A stretch of DNA of 64,000 nucleotides, taken from positions 496,001 to 560,000 of the forward strand of contig ML058406.1 in assembly GCA_003013855.2 (NCBI GenBank), written 5' to 3'. The notes under the pieces are model-generated. The model saw only the letters and a list, made by a program, of their open reading frames with translations, had not been told where the DNA came from and did not search any database. Of the stretch, positions 11,060-21,481 are shown piece by piece. This stretch comes from Liriodendron chinense. Taxonomy: Eukaryota > Streptophyta > Magnoliopsida > Magnoliales > Magnoliaceae. The number at the start of each line of letters is the position of its first letter. The stretch's first letter is position 1. The translations under genes were made by a program, and so were the position numbers.

Positions 11060-12620
11060 CAGCTGGATGTTCTCCATTCGCTGGACGGTGATGATGCTGA
11101 AGAGCTGCAGCTGTGCAGGGATGTTGCTGACGATGGACATCCAGCAGCTAGAGATGGATGGACGTCCACTGCTGGACGTGATGTGGGTCCCACCTGACGC
11201 TGGCTGAACCATTGGATGATTGGAATGGGGCCCATCTTGATGGACAGCTGCTGTTTGAAACAGCATGATGTTGGAGATGGGATTGATGATTGTGGTTGGT
11301 CCTGATGAAGCAGTTGCAGACGGTGTTGGCCTTGATGATGGACGACTGCTGATGGATGCTGCACGTGTGGTTGGCAACACACGTGAGGAGTGCTGCTGGT
11401 GTGATGTTCAGCTCTGGTGGACGGTGAAGCTGCAGATGCTGCAGATGGTTGGACGGCTGGAGATTTTGGTTGCTGTGATGGACGGCTAAGCTTTGCAAAT
11501 CAATTGGACGGACGTCCACTGCTGGAGATTATGAGGCCCACTTTGGAAGAACGGCTGGATGGGCTAAATGTTATGCATGTGTGAAGGAAGGTTGGATGGA
11601 TGCACGAGTAGAGCTGGAGAGGGGGACGTTGCTGCTGGCCCTTGCTGAAGTGTTGAAGCTCTGCAACTTGATGGCGCTGAAGATGATCTAGGCAGAGTTG
11701 CATGGACGGTGGAGATGAGCTGTGGGGTCCATCTAGACGTCGGAGCTAGAGTAGCTTGGACTGCAGCTTGGAATGGACGGCTGAGCTTGGAGATCAGCTG
11801 GACGTTGAAGGACACTGGTGTTGCAGCACTGCTGCTGCACGTGCAAGGTGGGATGGACGGCTGATGTTGCTGGCGAAGTTGTTTGTTGGCCGTTGATGGA
11901 GCTGGAAATGGTCTTGGACGTCCAGCCCTGGTGGACGATTGCAAATGGTGGGTCCACCTGCTTGATGGACGGCATTGATGTGCAGCAGCTGAACATCCAC
12001 TGGATTGGGGTTGCTGCACTTGCAACAGGTGGGGAGCTGATGGAGTTGGACGGTTGGAAATGAAGTTGGGTCCACCTGCTGTTGTGGCTTGGCACGTGAG
12101 GAAGGTGGGGACTGATGGAGTTGATGACGTCCATCTCTGCACGTGTGAAGATGATCCACCTAATGGACGGCTGGATGTTGACTGATCTTGGGGTCCACGT
12201 TGATGGTTCACTGGTGTTGACGTCCACCTGCTGGTTGGAATTGAGGTGGACGGCTGGATGATGATGCAGCCATGAGCGGCTGAGATGATCAGACGTGGAT
12301 GACATGTGGGGTCCACAACGCTGGCCATTGATGTGAATGGACGTCCGGCAGCTGCTGGACGGTGGAGATTGGATTGCACGCTGAGCAGCTGCAGCTGTAG
12401 CTGGACTGCTATGTGGCCCACCTGGTTGATCTGGCACATGTGAGGCTGGTGGACGTCCATCCTTGCTGCACGCTGCACATAGTGGTGTCCACCTTGGCCA
12501 GCCCTACACAGATGATGGATGGTTGGATATGGACAGTTGTGATGTGCATGGATGACTGGTGTCCAGCTGATCGTGATGGATGGATTGGATTGTTGGAGAT
12601 GATGGTATGGTCCAAAGTGC
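11060..12620. repeat. Degenerate TGGACGG / GGACGTCC repeat field in B U3
   Basis: About 1.5 kb in which TGGACGG, GGACGTCCA, GGGTCCAC and GCTGCAG/GCTGCTG phrases recur every few tens of bases on the plus strand, without a strict period. GACGTC is the C-box core bound by plant bZIP factors. Long open frames on several strands here come from the low-complexity composition and lack any protein-family signature, so I do not call genes. Confidence 0.7.
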
Positions 12621-13065
12621 TAGTCGATTAGGGCCTTTGATCTGATGCTCATGAAAGTGTCACCAGCCGTGATGCACAGTTGGTCCCAACTATAGACATC
12701 CAATCTTGACCATCCAAGCATGATCATCCATTTTTTTTTTGTGAAGGCCTTGATCACGATCATCATAACATGTCTCAGATGGACCTCCAAAATATGTCGA
12801 TTTGATGAGGCCTTCTGAGACTTCAGATCCACCACAGAATATGGTTCACTCTTCGATCTTTACGCCCTAATTTTCCTCAGGATTGCCACACACTTAACGT
12901 TGATTACTTTTGGGTACTAAATCGTCCTGATTGACTCGGATTTTGTCCAACCTCTCCTGATCACCTGAAGACAGAAAATTCACCTAATGAGAGATAATTA
13001 ACCGGAAAAACAATGATAATGCCCTTAACAACCAGGGTTAATTACACAATATTAGGTACTTATCA

Positions 13066-13345
13066 GCAACCAGTGCCAGTAACCATCTCGGGTTTGGACA
13101 GGTGACTTGCTGGAGGACACCCCATGGTTTCTTAGTGCAACTAGTGCCAGTGACCATCTCGGGTTCGGACGGGTGACTTCCTGGAAAACACCGCATGGTT
13201 TCTTAGTGCAACTAGTGCCAGTGACCGTCTCAGGTTCGGACGGGTGACTTGCTGGAAAACACCCCATGGTTTCTTAGTGCAACTAGTGCCATGACCGTCT
13301 CAGGTTCAGATGGGGAACTTGCTGGAAAACACCCCAAGGTTATCG
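13066..13345 (+). repeat. Tandem repeat, four units of about 70 bp
   Basis: Units start at about 13066, 13137, 13208 and 13278 with GCAACTAGTGCCAGTGACC and end with CCATGGTTTCTTAGT. The fourth decays near 13340. Adjacent units differ by a few bases. It lies at the outer edge of the B LTR and may be older target DNA or a separate minisatellite. Confidence 0.85.
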
Positions 13346-14558
13346 AGGTACAACACTGTATCATTGACTGTCACTGTGGATGGGTAACCACAGGAAGACA
13401 CACCGCTATTACCTTAGTAACTCAACTAACGGATCCCACTTTAGATAGGACGCACCTCAACTGGTCTTAACGATGAAGTATTTCAGACATTTTTAGAACT
13501 CTTTGATTATGGTTTTTTATGATAACTGTAGTCCCTTTGATTTAGTTTCATATCTCGATCCAAGATGAATAAGATTCATACAATGGATATAAATGAGTCC
13601 AGTACAAAGTAAATATGCTTTATGCATGCTCAAGAGAGGATCGCATTTATGCTAAATGTTCAGTGTATCAAACAAATTATGCATTTGATTTGATTAGTTT
13701 GCTTCATGTATATCTTTATGTCATCAATATTTTGAATGACTGAATCATTAGGAGAAGCTGCATCGAGTTATACTTCTTTGAGAAGTTTAAGTTTGATGGG
13801 CCGGATCAGCCATTTCTGATGCCTGCAAATGGCTAGGTATCGGGTCCAATAAGCGCTTGTTTATACCAATTTATGATAAATAGTAGGGATCGGTGCTCTG
13901 TAAGTGTTAGACTCAACTATTTTATAGTGTGAGGGCATTAACTTTGCTTTTGCGTCTTTGAGATCGCAATTGGTTTTACTTGGCATTAGTTGATTTCTAG
14001 GCCAACAAGGCACTTCCCAAGGTCTGTTTATGACTAAGTCAGAGCATTCGATGGATACCGTCGATGATCATCTTTAAATAGGGATGGATCATGTCCACGA
14101 AGGTCACAATATGATCGCATTTTGATTTGATTAGCGCAAGTCGATTTTCTAGCCGACAGGGCCTTCCGAAGGCTGAAAATGACTAAGTACTAGGCCTACT
14201 GACCACTTAATTAGGGATTTCGAGGGTCCTGGGATCAGATAGCCTCGTCGCGGTGCATGATTATGGTGTATCATGTCATAAAGAAGAGAATTTTTCCTCT
14301 CAGGCTCGGTCCAATTCCACCCAATTCTCCTCGATTTCGGCCGTTTCTGGCTCTTTCAAAAGGATTTCTGGAGTTCACAATTTTGACTAAGTGTTGGTCA
14401 TTTTGATCAAAACATGGATTCGGGCTATTTAGCGCTGACTGTTGAAGAATCTAATCTGGGGGATGGACAGACCTCGTCGGTATGCATCCAGAAGAGGTAG
14501 TTTGATCAGAAACCGATCTAAATCAAAGGCGGGCTACACGATAGAAGGTCCACCCGCC
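13346..14558. other. Unassigned AT-rich region with a degenerate duplication
   Basis: No ORF or element terminus recognised. Two related blocks (about 13985-14040 and 14135-14200) share TTGATTT-TCTAG-CCAACA/GACAGG-GCACTTCC/GCCTTCC and GACTAAGT. The tone resembles retrotransposon LTR or UTR sequence, but I cannot assign it. Confidence 0.4.
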
Positions 14559-14561
14559 ACC

Positions 14562-14592
<31 letters not shown>

Positions 14593-14602
14593 AAAAAAAA
14601 AC
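14559..14602. repeat. Poly-C / poly-A compound homopolymer
   Basis: A run of about 20 C followed by about 20 A. Such tracts are prone to length error in sequencing, so the exact length should not be trusted. Confidence 0.85.
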
Positions 14603-16520
14603 TAGCGTCCAGGCGCATGGGGGTGGATGTGGGCGTATGTCACATTGCAAGAGGGCTGGTGGGCGCTTGTAGTTAGGAGGTGGGTGCATGTGCTCATTTC
14701 CCGGGCGCATGTGCTCTCCTTAGTGAAAAATGGAGAAAGAGGAATGACCCCAGGCGCATGTGTTTTTGCACAAGCTCCCAGCTCCAAATGGTGGGCGCAT
14801 GTCCCATTCAGACTTAGTGTATTTTGCATAATTTTGGCCTCTGAAAGAGTGGGCGCATGTGGGATTTAAGAGAAATTTCAAAGTTTTCCCTCTCTCTCCC
14901 TTGCACTTGCAACTTCGGCGAAAGAAATCTCTTTCAGGCGAGGGATTCCGACGAGGAAACCCTTTCCAGCAAGGGATTTCGGTGAGGATTCCGACTAGAA
15001 TTCCACCTCTTGTAGAGTGATCTGGTAACTGCAGATGATCTCTCTCCCTTGTCTCGGCAAGTGGGGTGCTATTTATAGTAAATTTATCGAGTCTCGGGTC
15101 CCAGGTGCATGTACACGCAAGAGAGGGTACCAGCGCATGTGGAATAGAGGTGGGCGCATGTGCCCATGCAGTGAACGCATGTGCCCCCTGGTATGGGCGC
15201 ATGTTGCCATACTTAGCATCATTTCAATTTTTTATTATTTATTTTTTTATTTTCTCAAATCAAAAGAGAGGGAGAATGTATCCCATGCACATTTTTAGTG
15301 TGTCGTGTTATACTACCCGACGCAATTTCACGCATGTGGTATGGGTGTGGGCGCATGTACCCCCATGCCATGCGCATGTCTCCCATGTAGTGTGTTCATG
15401 CATTCCCCATATTTAGAATATTTTAAGTTTTGGGCTCCGGCGAGCGACCTCCAAAGGACAGCTACTCTTTTGGGTATCGAAGTCACTGACGCCAAGCCAT
15501 TTTTAAATTGGGATTGACCTCCTAAATGAATGAGGTGGGGTATCTATGGTCATCTGCTGTGAATTTTGGTAGTTCCTTCCCAATCTGGAGCTTTCGGGTC
15601 GGCTCTTTGCATAGGAGTATTGTTCCGGGAAGTGCGCACATGAAAATATGCACCGCAAGGACTTCAAACTTGCTACTTAAGGTTTTCCAGGCATTTACAT
15701 TTAACGACATTATGAATGTCCAATTCTGCTAAGAAATGGTACTTGTAGGCTTTCGGGCCCTTTCGATCATCTTCGGACAGGGGTAAAACACGTTTTGGTG
15801 CGCGCAGGTAAGGATATGCGTCGCGCGACTTTGAAACTTACAGGTTAAGGGTTTTGGGGCATTTTGGATCATTTGGTGACCATCCGCATGTTTGATTTTG
15901 CTCAGAAATGACATTTGTAGGTTTTGGTCACGATATTATATGTTAGGGTTGCACTGGCATTTTTCGGGTATTCCCGATCTCGAAGTTGGTCTGAATCATC
16001 TAGATGGACCGTTGGATACTATTTTATAATGGGTGCGAATTTGAGCCCTAACAAGTTCCCCCTCGGTGCGCTGCGATGGATGCTTACGTCAGGTCAGTGC
16101 GGTGCACCAGTCCCCAAGCTCAAGTATAAATAGAGGACTCACTGAGTCATTTGCACATTTTCAAATCAAGAAAAAGCAAAAATTTTGGAGGTGAGAGAGC
16201 TTCTCATGAGGGAGTGGGTGCATGTGGCCTTCTTGTGGACACATGTTCCCTCCCAACTTGTTAAAGGGCGCATGTGCTCTTCTGATTGATAATGGGTGCA
16301 TAGGACTTTGCTCCCAGGCGCATGTGAGCTCTCTTCATGGGGTATAAGTGCATGTAGGAAAGCATGGGCTCATTTGCCCCTCCAAATGATGGTGGTGGGT
16401 GCACGTCCACTCTCGCAGGTGTATGTGAGGTGCTCTAGGCGCATGTGAGTAAGCAGGCGCATGTTGGACCACTCTGGGCGCATGTGTCAGTGTACATGCA
16501 CCTGAGCCCCCACCAGGGGC
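14603..16520. repeat. GGCGCATGTG-rich region (putative LTR/promoter DNA)
   Basis: GGCGCATGTG or close variants recur many times in two clusters, about 14610-15400 and 16200-16520, separated by a CATGTG-poor stretch. TATA-like sites lie inside: minus-strand CTATAAATAG near 15068 and plus-strand GTATAAATAGAGG near 16122. No coding capacity is recognised. CATGTG is an E-box variant also bound by NAC factors, so this may be a regulatory array like the U3 arrays elsewhere in the window. Confidence 0.55.
15585..15935 (+). repeat. Tandem duplication of a roughly 175-bp block
   Basis: The block beginning CTTTCGGG..., with an RTGCGC(G/A)CA phrase, a CTT(G/A)C(T/A)... phrase, and ending AGAAATG(G/A)(T/C)A(C/T)TTGTAGG, occurs twice in direct orientation (about 15588-15750 and 15752-15925) with substantial divergence. 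Confidence 0.6.
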
Positions 16521-17079
16521 ACATGTAGCCTCATGACTTAGCCAAATTTTAAATTTTCTGGCACTTTCTTTGCCCTTGGTGAAAACCTCATGCATCTGGC
16601 CCCATTCTCCACCAAATTTGATGTCGTTTGTGGCTGTCTCGCTCAATGCTCAAATATGATTGGGACTTAGTGCTCAGGGCCCATAATATGCTGCTTATGT
16701 TGGTCTTTTATGGCCTACAAATGTTCTTTTAAACGGCTCTATAATATGTACTTCTAAGCGAGTGGTTATGGGCCGTGGGAAAAACAGATTTTGATCCACC
16801 ACGAGAGAGTTTTAAAATAAGTAAGCCTGTATCAGGCTATCGATGCGACTTCTGAGCATTTCTCCTGAGATCCAACAATTCTTCGAAGCTTCTTAAACTA
16901 CTAGTCTTCCGTTACCAATTCGTTCCACTTTCCATATGGAGAAATGAGCATAACCTTATGGGATCTCCAGATGATGGTTGGGTTGTCTGTGATAGGAGAA
17001 TATTACCAGGAATACATTCCAACTGATGAAGAGCTGTCTTCATCTCGGCTTGAAATTCCAGCAAGTTTCAGCAACAAAT
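16521..17079. other. Unassigned region
   Basis: No ORF with a recognisable product and no clear element end. It abuts the truncated LTR K on its downstream (R/U5) side and may include part of it. Confidence 0.35.
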
Positions 17080-17462
17080 TTTCAAAAATCTAGACTTTTT
17101 ATAGCTTAGGCGATTGATCTACAGGCTCTGTCGATCAATCGCTCAATCTGGAAGATCAATCGCTCAGGCTGCGAGATCAATCGCTCAGGATGGGAGATCA
17201 ATCTCTCAGGATGGGAGATCAGTCTCTAAAGCTGGGAGATCAATCTCTCAGGCTGACTTTTTCTTCTTTTCTTTTCTTCTTCTTGCTTCTTTTCTTTGAT
17301 CTTCAATGCACATTAAAAGGGTCTTTTATCATCAATTTCGTGAAGTCTCTTCCTCACTCCTACAATCACAAAAAGCATGCATTAGATAAGTCTTTAAACA
17401 TAAAAATCATGCATAATGTGTGATGAATTGGGGTTAGATTATGCACAATTCAGAGCTCAACA
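17080..17462 (-). repeat. LTR fragment K (Athila-like end, GATCAATCG array)
   Basis: On the minus strand it begins TGTTGAGCTCTGAATTGTGC and follows the A/J LTR start for about 55 bases. It then carries about six copies of a 20-22 bp unit containing GATCAAT(C)(G/T)CTCAG (17107-17255), with a TATA box at 17096-17103. The R/U5 part and primer site are not found to the left, so the LTR is truncated. Confidence 0.7.
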
Positions 17463-17478
17463 AAAGTCATGCATAATG

Positions 17479-18343
17479 TGTGAAGACACGTGTTGTGGGA
17501 TGAGGAAGACCCAACTGGGGGTTGTCGGGTGCCCGGCCGATAGTCATCGGGCGCCTAAAATTAGCCTGATTTGAGGGAAACCCACTAGACAGTTTTCACT
17601 ATCATCGGGTGCTCGACCAATTAGTCACCAGGCACTCGAAATTCCCCAATTTTGAGTTGTTGCTCACTGGACGTTTTTTGTCCTTGTCGGGTGCTTAACC
17701 AAAATGGTCATCGGACACCCGACCACCACGTGAACTGTTTTTTTTTACTTATTTTTTACTTAATTTTTAAGGGTATTTTGGTACTTTTATGTTTTCTTAT
17801 TACTTATTTAAGTGGGCTAAGCCCTAAAAACGAGATTAGTTTATTATTAATGAAAACCAAACCTCTTTGGTGGCCTCTCTCTTCTCTCTCTCATGGTGAT
17901 TCTTCTCTTTCCTTGATCTTCTTCTTCTAACTTCTTCTTATGCCCCTCCAAATTCTTCAAGGTAATTATCTTTCTTCTTTCTATTTTCAGTTTTGCTAAT
18001 CCTTCCTCAATCAAACTTTGAGAATCAATCTAAACCCTAAATCTTCAAATTCTCAAATCCCTAATCCGAGAAACTTCCTGATTCTTCAGACTAGTGATCT
18101 TCATTGATCGATTGGGTATGGCCATGCAAGATTGGGAGGTCTCATCCATCGCCGGATCCAACCTAAGTGATAATTGAATTTCATACTTCATGGTTGTAAT
18201 GATGGTTCGCTCCATTGCATGTTTCCTTTATGATTTTCTTGGTTATGATGATTAATGCTAGAATTTTAGATTATTGTTGTCTTTTATTTCTACTGAATAA
18301 TTGTGTCCATAAACATGCATCATAATTAGGTCATCCTACATCA
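17479..18343 (+). repeat. 5' LTR of element C
   Basis: Approximate LTR from TGTGAAGACACG to CCTACATCA, about 865 bp, ending 4 bases before the primer site. U3 carries three imperfect inverted motifs starting TCGGGTGC and closing with GGGCGCC, GGCACTCGA or GGACACCCGA (about 17527, 17602 and 17687). A weak TATTTAAG follows near 17807. The 5' boundary is uncertain because K-like sequence (CATGCATAATGTGTGA) precedes it. Confidence 0.6.
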
Positions 18344-18347
18344 AATT

Positions 18348-18364
18348 TGGTATCAGAGAATAGG
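18348..18364 (+). other. Primer binding site (initiator Met tRNA), element C
   Basis: TGGTATCAGAGAATAGG, a near match to the TGGTATCAGAGC used by most plant gypsy and copia elements primed by tRNA-iMet. Confidence 0.8.
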
Positions 18365-18617
18365 CTTGCATGTTTTTGTTTAGATCGAGTTATAAAATTA
18401 GGGTTTGATTTTTACGACTGTTTTAGGAAAGTTCCAGATTTAGAAAGTTTCCAATTTTAGAAAGTTTCCCAATTTGAAATTTTTTTAGATTTGAGTAGTT
18501 CCCGGTTTTAATTCATTAACTATCAGTTCATCATAGTTTACATTTATTGCATTCATCTTGTGAGTTGCATATCCATAGTAGTTAAGTTGGGTAGAATTTG
18601 GTTTAAGTTTTACTTGT

Positions 18618-19362
18618 ATGCGCACGAGAATAGGTAGAGGTTTCAGACTTCAACCCACCATGAACAACGAGCAGTTATTTGAGCAACTTGCTCAATTCAT
18701 ACAAAAGATAACTGTTTTAAAAGTGAGTCAAAAGCATGAGTTTGCTTACCTAGATAACCAACTTACCACCACCATGACTAAGGTCGATCAGTTAAAGGCA
18801 TCTCAAAGGGAGAACCCCATTGTTGGGGATGATGTGCACTCCCGAGTGGGAGGGATCATTGAAGGACGCGCTCCCGCACGTGGAGACAATAGTGGTAGAA
18901 ATCGTGGAACCGGTCGTGGTGTTGTGCGAGAGGCACAAGCCATACGTGATCATCAAGACCGTTACGATCCAGATGAACGTGCGATGAAGAATATGAGAGT
19001 GGAGGCCCCGAGTTTTGATGCGCGTCTGGATCCCAAGGCATTCCTTGACTAGGTTGCTGACATGGACCACTACTTTAAGTGGTATGGCATGTTAGAAAAC
19101 CGTCAAATGTGGTTTGCAAAGATGAAACTTGTAGGCCAGGCCAAGTTGTTTTGGACCAACACTGAGTGAAAGATAGAAAGAATTGGTAGAGCCCCTATCA
19201 CAGATTGGTATGAGATGAAAGAGAAGTTGAAGGAGAAATATCTTCCTCTCTCATACCAACAAAATGTCATTGACCAGTAGCAATCCTTACGCCAAGGGTT
19301 AATATCCGTCACTGACTACATCGTCAAATTTGAAGAATTTATGATGCAATATGATATCCATG
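18618..19362 (+). pseudogene. gag: gag, N-terminal part, element C
   Basis: Starts MRTRIGRG and reads through a Gly/Arg-rich segment (GRNRGTGRG) into a retrotransposon gag core (AFLD, stop, VADMDHYFKWYGM). Stops at 19050, 19167 and 19278 interrupt one frame; the first two sit where related gag proteins carry Trp, which fits TGG to TAG/TGA transitions. The frame runs into the D insertion at 19362 and the same gag continues after 62485. The gene is dead both by stops and by insertion. Confidence 0.8.
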
Positions 19363-19769
19363 TGTCAGTGCACTCTTTCATGCATCAGATTGTCAATTCC
19401 GTGATCGTATAAGTCAGTCCTGTCTTATGAGCCCCGATGATGAATGCAGACTCAAGACTTGATGACTGAAGCTTCTTTCCACATCCAGGACCAAGCACAA
19501 TCTCTACGGAAGGGAAGTGTGCATATAGACACACTTTAGGATCCCAAAAACCTCATGACTAGATGGCATAGCATCCTAAGAAAAACCTTAGCCATTCAAT
19601 CTTAGTCATTTTCGTCTTCTTGATCATGGAAGATTGTGTGTAGTCATTACTCAAAAGATAAAAGAGCATATCGACTAATTGTCGATCAATCTACAAGAAA
19701 AATCAACTGACCCATAATCATGATAGATTGATTTTAATGTCTGGACTTGTTTCAGCAAGCATTCATAGT

Positions 19770-20085
19770 AAAAAAGTGATCCAACGATCAATCAATTAGC
19801 CTTTGCGATCAATCGCTAGACCACAAATTTGTCCAGCAAACTTTCAAGTATAAAATCCCATTTGCGATTGATCGGTGGGGCCTTTGTGATCAATCGTTGG
19901 ACCTCAAATATGTCCAACAAGCACATTTGCCAAAATCGCACTTGCGATTGATCAGCTGGCCGGTCGATCAATCGACCTGGACGGGCGATCAATCGATCAG
20001 GGCCATTTTTGTCCAGCAAGCTTATTTTCTGCAAAATTGTTACTTACGATCAATCGGTGCTTTGATAGATCAATCGACAACTAGC
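19770..20085. promoter_or_regulatory. U3 GATCAATCG / CGATTGATC array of element D
   Basis: At least eight half-sites GATCAATCG or the inverse CGATTGATC, many paired as inverted repeats (for example GCGATTGATC followed by GATCAATCG around 19940-19990). The array ends about 40 bp upstream of the TATA box. It is repeated in the 3' LTR at about 61000-61300. Confidence 0.7.
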
Positions 20086-20713
20086 TATTTTATATATGTT
20101 GAAGCCCGATTCTTGGAGTCTATAAAGGCATATCTTGAGGCCTTTAATGGATAAACTTGTACACCCTTTGAGAGGACTAGAAGGGGCAGTTAAGAGCATT
20201 ATCTAACCTTCCTTTGGGCATTATTGTTTAGAGTTCATCACTCAAATCAAGTGATTCATGGCACTTCAATGAGCATTCAAAGATCGGCTTGAAATATGAA
20301 TTCAAGCAAAGTATTCATGGCTGACCTAACCCATCGTGTTGAATCCTTTAGTCATCAATAACCATTGAATACTTAGAGTTGGTAGTTCCTATCATTACCA
20401 TTAGAATGAATAGGTAAAGGATACTCCAACACCTCCTCCCACCTACCCGGCATTAGTCTAAGAACATCATATGCATTGGTAGCTGATCGTGGGGCTTGAA
20501 AGAGGAGCTGAAGCATTCGTGGAAGCTGAAGCTACTCAATGGTGCTGAATCGGGGCTCATCTCTTGTAAGTGGTTAAGCTTATAGAGTCCATTGTTTGAT
20601 TCCCCCTTCTTGTTGAGATTGGGGTCTAGAGATTGTGACCCAATTTCGGAGTTGTCCTTGTGTAGGACGAGGTGGTTCTTGTGTAGGATGTGGAAATCCT
20701 TGTGTAGGATGTG

Positions 20714-20899
20714 GAAGTCCTTGTGTAGTCCTCCGACACGGGAGAATACGTGGGTGTCATTGAGTAAGACTTATGGAAGTCCTTGTGTAGGCCTCCGACA
20801 CGGGAGAATACGTGGGTGTCATTGAGTAAGACTTATGGAAGTCCTTGTGTAGGCCTCCGACACGGGAGAATACGTGGGTGTCATTGAGTAAGACTTATG
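20714..20899 (+). repeat. 62-bp tandem repeat, three units, in D 5' LTR
   Basis: Units begin GAAGTCCTTGTGTAG at 20714, 20776 and 20838, containing CCTCCGACACGGGAG and GTGGGTGTCATTGAG, and are almost identical. The 3' LTR (around 61910) has only one unit, so the array changed length after or during insertion. Confidence 0.9.
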
Positions 20900-21411
20900 G
20901 AAGTCCTTGTGTAGGCATTAACCTTGTGTAGGTTGTAAAAGTTGAGCGGTGAACCTCATTTAAAACCTCCTATAGTGAATTTTGATGTACTCAAAGGAGT
21001 TGAGTACTTGAACCAGGAGTGGAGTAGACTCATCTTTGAAGCATTATCCATCATGTGTATTATGGTGAATGATTTTGTCTATTATTATGCTTTGTTGATT
21101 AATTATATGAGTGCTTAACTGAATGCCCATCTCATGTTTGACAAAATGCCCATATGCCATATTTGAAAGATTAGTACAAGCATGCATATCAACTGTTTGA
21201 TCAAATGCTTCACTTAGTATAGTTGATCATTTAGAAAGACCTTATGTGATCTATTTACTTGCATTTACATATATTAAATTGGTAAATTGATTTGTGAATG
21301 CTCTTGAGTTTTTAATTGGCAAGGAATTTGTAAAAAGTCCTATTCGCCCCCCTCTAGGACATAAGCATACCTTCAAGCTTATCTCAATAGCGGTATAAAC
21401 CGCAATTTCAA

Positions 21412-21428
21412 TTAGTATTAGAGCAGGT
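21412..21428 (+). other. Primer binding site (initiator Met tRNA, mutated), element D
   Basis: TTAGTATTAGAGCAGGT directly after the LTR. It differs from the canonical TTGGTATCAGAGCAGGT by two transitions. Confidence 0.7.
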
Positions 21429-21481
21429 TCCTCTTTAAGGGCTTAATCGCCTAGAAGTAGATCCTAAGTGAACTTATAAGT

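Larger units (their letters stand above)
6394..13065. mobile_element. Element B: Athila-like element with inverted (palindromic) organisation
   Basis: Left arm 6394-7838 (plus orientation: LTR part, primer site, first 44 codons of gag) is an inverted copy of right arm 9397-10840. Both arms are about 1445 bp and differ at scattered bases. Between them (7839-9396) lies the rest of a minus-strand element: the ORF body and a piece of its 3' UTR. The right LTR continues to 13065. The far left part of the left LTR is cut off by insertion of element A. No RT or integrase is present. Confidence 0.8.
9731..13065 (-). repeat. Right LTR of element B
   Basis: About 3.3 kb, read on the minus strand from TGATAAGTACC (ending at 13065) to ...GATTGTCGCA (9731). 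It has a TATA box at 10845-10854, a repeat-rich U3 upstream (10928-12620), and the U5 hairpin at 9784-9798. The primer-proximal boundary is firm. The outer boundary at 13065 is my best guess from a TG start and the change in sequence character. Confidence 0.7.
17479..19362 (+). mobile_element. Element C, 5' part: chromovirus-like gypsy element
   Basis: Plus-strand LTR, initiator-Met primer site and gag, interrupted at 19362 by element D and resuming at 62481 with the rest of gag and protease. The CCATG at 19358-19362 is the target duplication copied at 62481-62485. Beyond 63591 element C is interrupted again by LTR L. Confidence 0.85.
19363..21410 (+). repeat. 5' LTR of element D
   Basis: 2048 bp, from TGTCAGTGCACTC to ACCGCAATTTCA. 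U3 has the GATCAATCG array (19770-20085), followed by the TATA box TATAAAGG (20121-20128). A 62-bp tandem repeat lies at 20714-20899. The 3' LTR has the same order with one repeat unit. Confidence 0.92.

Noticed and set aside
10723..12631. Long overlapping ORFs of 60-304 codons on both strands in 10.7-12.6 kb, rich in Ser, His, Gln and Pro
   Set aside because: They follow from GC-rich low-complexity repeats (TGGACGG, GCTGCAG) in the B LTR, overlap each other on several frames, and show no domain or family signature.
13052..13267. Short ORFs across the 70-bp tandem repeat
   Set aside because: Frame openness follows from the repeat; no other support.
14442..15416. Several 75-160 codon ORFs with Cys/His-rich peptides (HVPPCHAHVSHVVCSC) in the CATGTG-rich zone
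   Set aside because: His, Ala and Cys arise from translating the GGCGCATGTG repeat in different frames; not a zinc-binding protein.
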